A program made the position numbers and the translations under genes. The notes below the pieces were generated by a model. The model was not told the DNA's origin. It did not search any database and saw nothing but the letters and a program-made list of their open reading frames with translations. Shown one piece after another: positions 63,116 to 64,000 of a DNA stretch of 64,000 nucleotides. Source of the stretch: Actinomycetota bacterium. Lineage in GTDB: Bacteria; Actinomycetota; Coriobacteriia; Anaerosomatales; UBA912. Positions within the stretch are counted from its first letter, which is position 1, and each line of letters starts with the position of its first letter. The stretch spans positions 1 through 64,000 of the forward strand of contig JAGXSC010000078.1 in NCBI GenBank assembly GCA_018334075.1, written 5' to 3'.

Positions 63116-64000
63116 CTATCTGATTGTGATGTTTCTGGTTGTGGAGGTCGTTTGATTTCTGTTATCGGTCACCCATAGGGTCACCGAGTAAGAGCCCGGC
63201 GCGGCGTACGTGTGTGTCACCTGCCTTCCGGTCAACTTCTGCCCATCGCCAAACTCCCATTGAAATGACGTTATGGTTCCATCGTCGGAGGAAAGTGCGG
63301 CATCGAAAGTGACCGCCTGGCCGATTGCTCCTTCAGCAGGGGAGGTGAACCTCGCGACAGGAGGTCTGTCTGATCGGCCGCCGTCCGAGACGACTATGGT
63401 GACCACAGTTGCCGTGGTTCCGATTGAGCTACCCTGTGGGTTCTGGCTGGAAACTATGCCGGCCGGCACCCCACGGACGTCCTGTTCGACGACTTCGAAG
63501 GGGAGTAGTGCCCTTCTAAGCGCAGAGATCGCATTTTCTTTGGTCATGCCGATGAGCTCGGGTATCTCAACTTGAACCGGACCGGTGTGCTGCTCACACC
63601 CATCGGGCAGGTGCTCGGTGAGGTAGAGACTGGTGAAAGAGTTGGGGCACCACTGACCGGCTCTTTGACCGGTGTCAGAGCAGATACTTATCTGGGACAC
63701 ACCCTCGGGCCTTGCGAACTCCTTTACCTCCAGCGGCTCATGCGCGGCCTTCATGAAATCTGCCCATATCCGGGAAGGAATCGAACCACCTGTGATGTTT
63801 CGGCCGCGGGAATCTTTCATCTCTCTGGCCGCCTCGGGGTGACCGACCCAGACGGCGCATACGATCTGCGGGGTATATCCAACGAACCAGGCGTCACGGT
63901 ACTCCTGGGTCGTTCCTGTTTTGCCTGCTGCCGGTCTGCCTATCCTGGCTGCAGTACCGGTTCCTCTCGTCAGGACTCCCTTCAGAATGTCGGTCGTCAG
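63116..64000 (-). CDS. Second class A penicillin-binding protein with PASTA and PKD domains (partial; 5' end outside window)
   Basis: The frame is open to the window edge; 294 residues seen. It begins LTTDILKGVLTRGTGTAARI and contains the KTGTTQ transpeptidase box, YRDAWFVGYTPQIVCAVWVG, a Cys-rich segment (CSDTGQRAGQWC ... DGCEQH), one PASTA repeat (VEIPELIGMTKENAISALRR ... VTIVVSDGGRSDRP) and a C-terminal PKD domain (PVARFTSPAEGA ... WEFGDGQKLTGRQVTHTYAAPG). The PKD tail is not usual in PBPs and suggests extracellular polymer binding. Paralogue of the 58284-60539 gene. Confidence 0.9.
   Translation of the reverse strand: MTTDILKGVLTRGTGTAARIGRPAAGKTGTTQEYRDAWFVGYTPQIVCAVWVGHPEAAREMKDSRGRNITGGSIPSRIWADFMKAAHEPLEVKEFARPEGVSQISICSDTGQRAGQWCPNSFTSLYLTEHLPDGCEQHTGPVQVEIPELIGMTKENAISALRRALLPFEVVEQDVRGVPAGIVSSQNPQGSSIGTTATVVTIVVSDGGRSDRPPVARFTSPAEGAIGQAVTFDAALSSDDGTITSFQWEFGDGQKLTGRQVTHTYAAPGSYSVTLWVTDNRNQTTSTTRNITIR

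Overview
The window looks like a chromosomal contig from an actinomycete, most likely the Coriobacteriia / OPB41-Anaerosomatales side of Actinomycetota. Three runs of gene order support this: murI-MBL hydrolase-rph-rdgB, tig-clpP-clpX-valS-folC, and infC-rpmI-rplT ... pheS-pheT-argCJBDFRG-H-mpg. All three match the order known from Mycobacterium and Streptomyces. GTG and TTG starts and ATGA-type overlaps are frequent. The class assignment is inference; no 16S is present.

Region 1 (1-6.17 kb) looks foreign. It is a tightly overlapping operon: the 3' end of an RNA ligase, a 984-aa SNF2-type helicase, a PglZ-type alkaline-phosphatase-fold protein, an unrecognised 254-aa protein, and the first codons of a fifth gene that is cut off. 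It resembles the brxHII-pglZ-brxA end of BREX type 3, but an RNA ligase replaces the methyltransferase directly upstream. This is the best candidate for an undescribed anti-phage or RNA-repair-linked system. A GTGCG-rich inverted repeat sits in frame inside the helicase gene. Resident sequence resumes at a strong promoter (6170-6198), followed by a 42-codon acidic small ORF, a URO-D-like protein and an RDD membrane protein.

Region 2 (7.7-18.1 kb) is a complete chemosensory operon of the Pil-Chp/Frz-like kind: DUF4388 protein, CheR-TPR, response regulator, PilB/GspE-like protein with degraded Walker motifs, two CheWs, an MCP without a periplasmic sensor, CheA-REC and CheB. A link to type IV pili or c-di-GMP is inferred.

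Region 3 (18-28.4 kb) holds murI-MBL-rph-rdgB, a PH-domain protein, tRNAs Pro, Gly, Arg and His, a LuxE-like acyl-adenylating enzyme, tRNA-Lys, two glycosyltransferases, a double-PepSY protein, transketolase and tRNA-Leu.

Region 4 (28.4-41.2 kb) covers protein quality control and translation (tig, clpP, clpX, valS, folC, thrS), then cysK with an overlapping Cys-less Rrf2 regulator, an ExoD-like protein and a beta-hydroxyacid dehydrogenase on the minus strand.

Region 5 (41.2-47.6 kb) is infC-rpmI-rplT, with an ATT start on infC, a promoter and a leader terminator. It is followed by a TasA/camelysin-like secreted protein with its SipW-type signal peptidase, and pheS-pheT.

Region 6 (47.6-58.3 kb) is the arginine operon argCJBDFRG-(membrane protein)-argH, with a promoter and an AT-rich inverted repeat upstream, running on into mpg and a NIF3-like gene. 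Region 7 (58.3-64 kb) has two minus-strand bifunctional penicillin-binding proteins with PASTA (and PKD) tails flanking a U32 peptidase-family protein. The second PBP runs off the window. No CRISPR array, rRNA or intact insertion sequence was seen.
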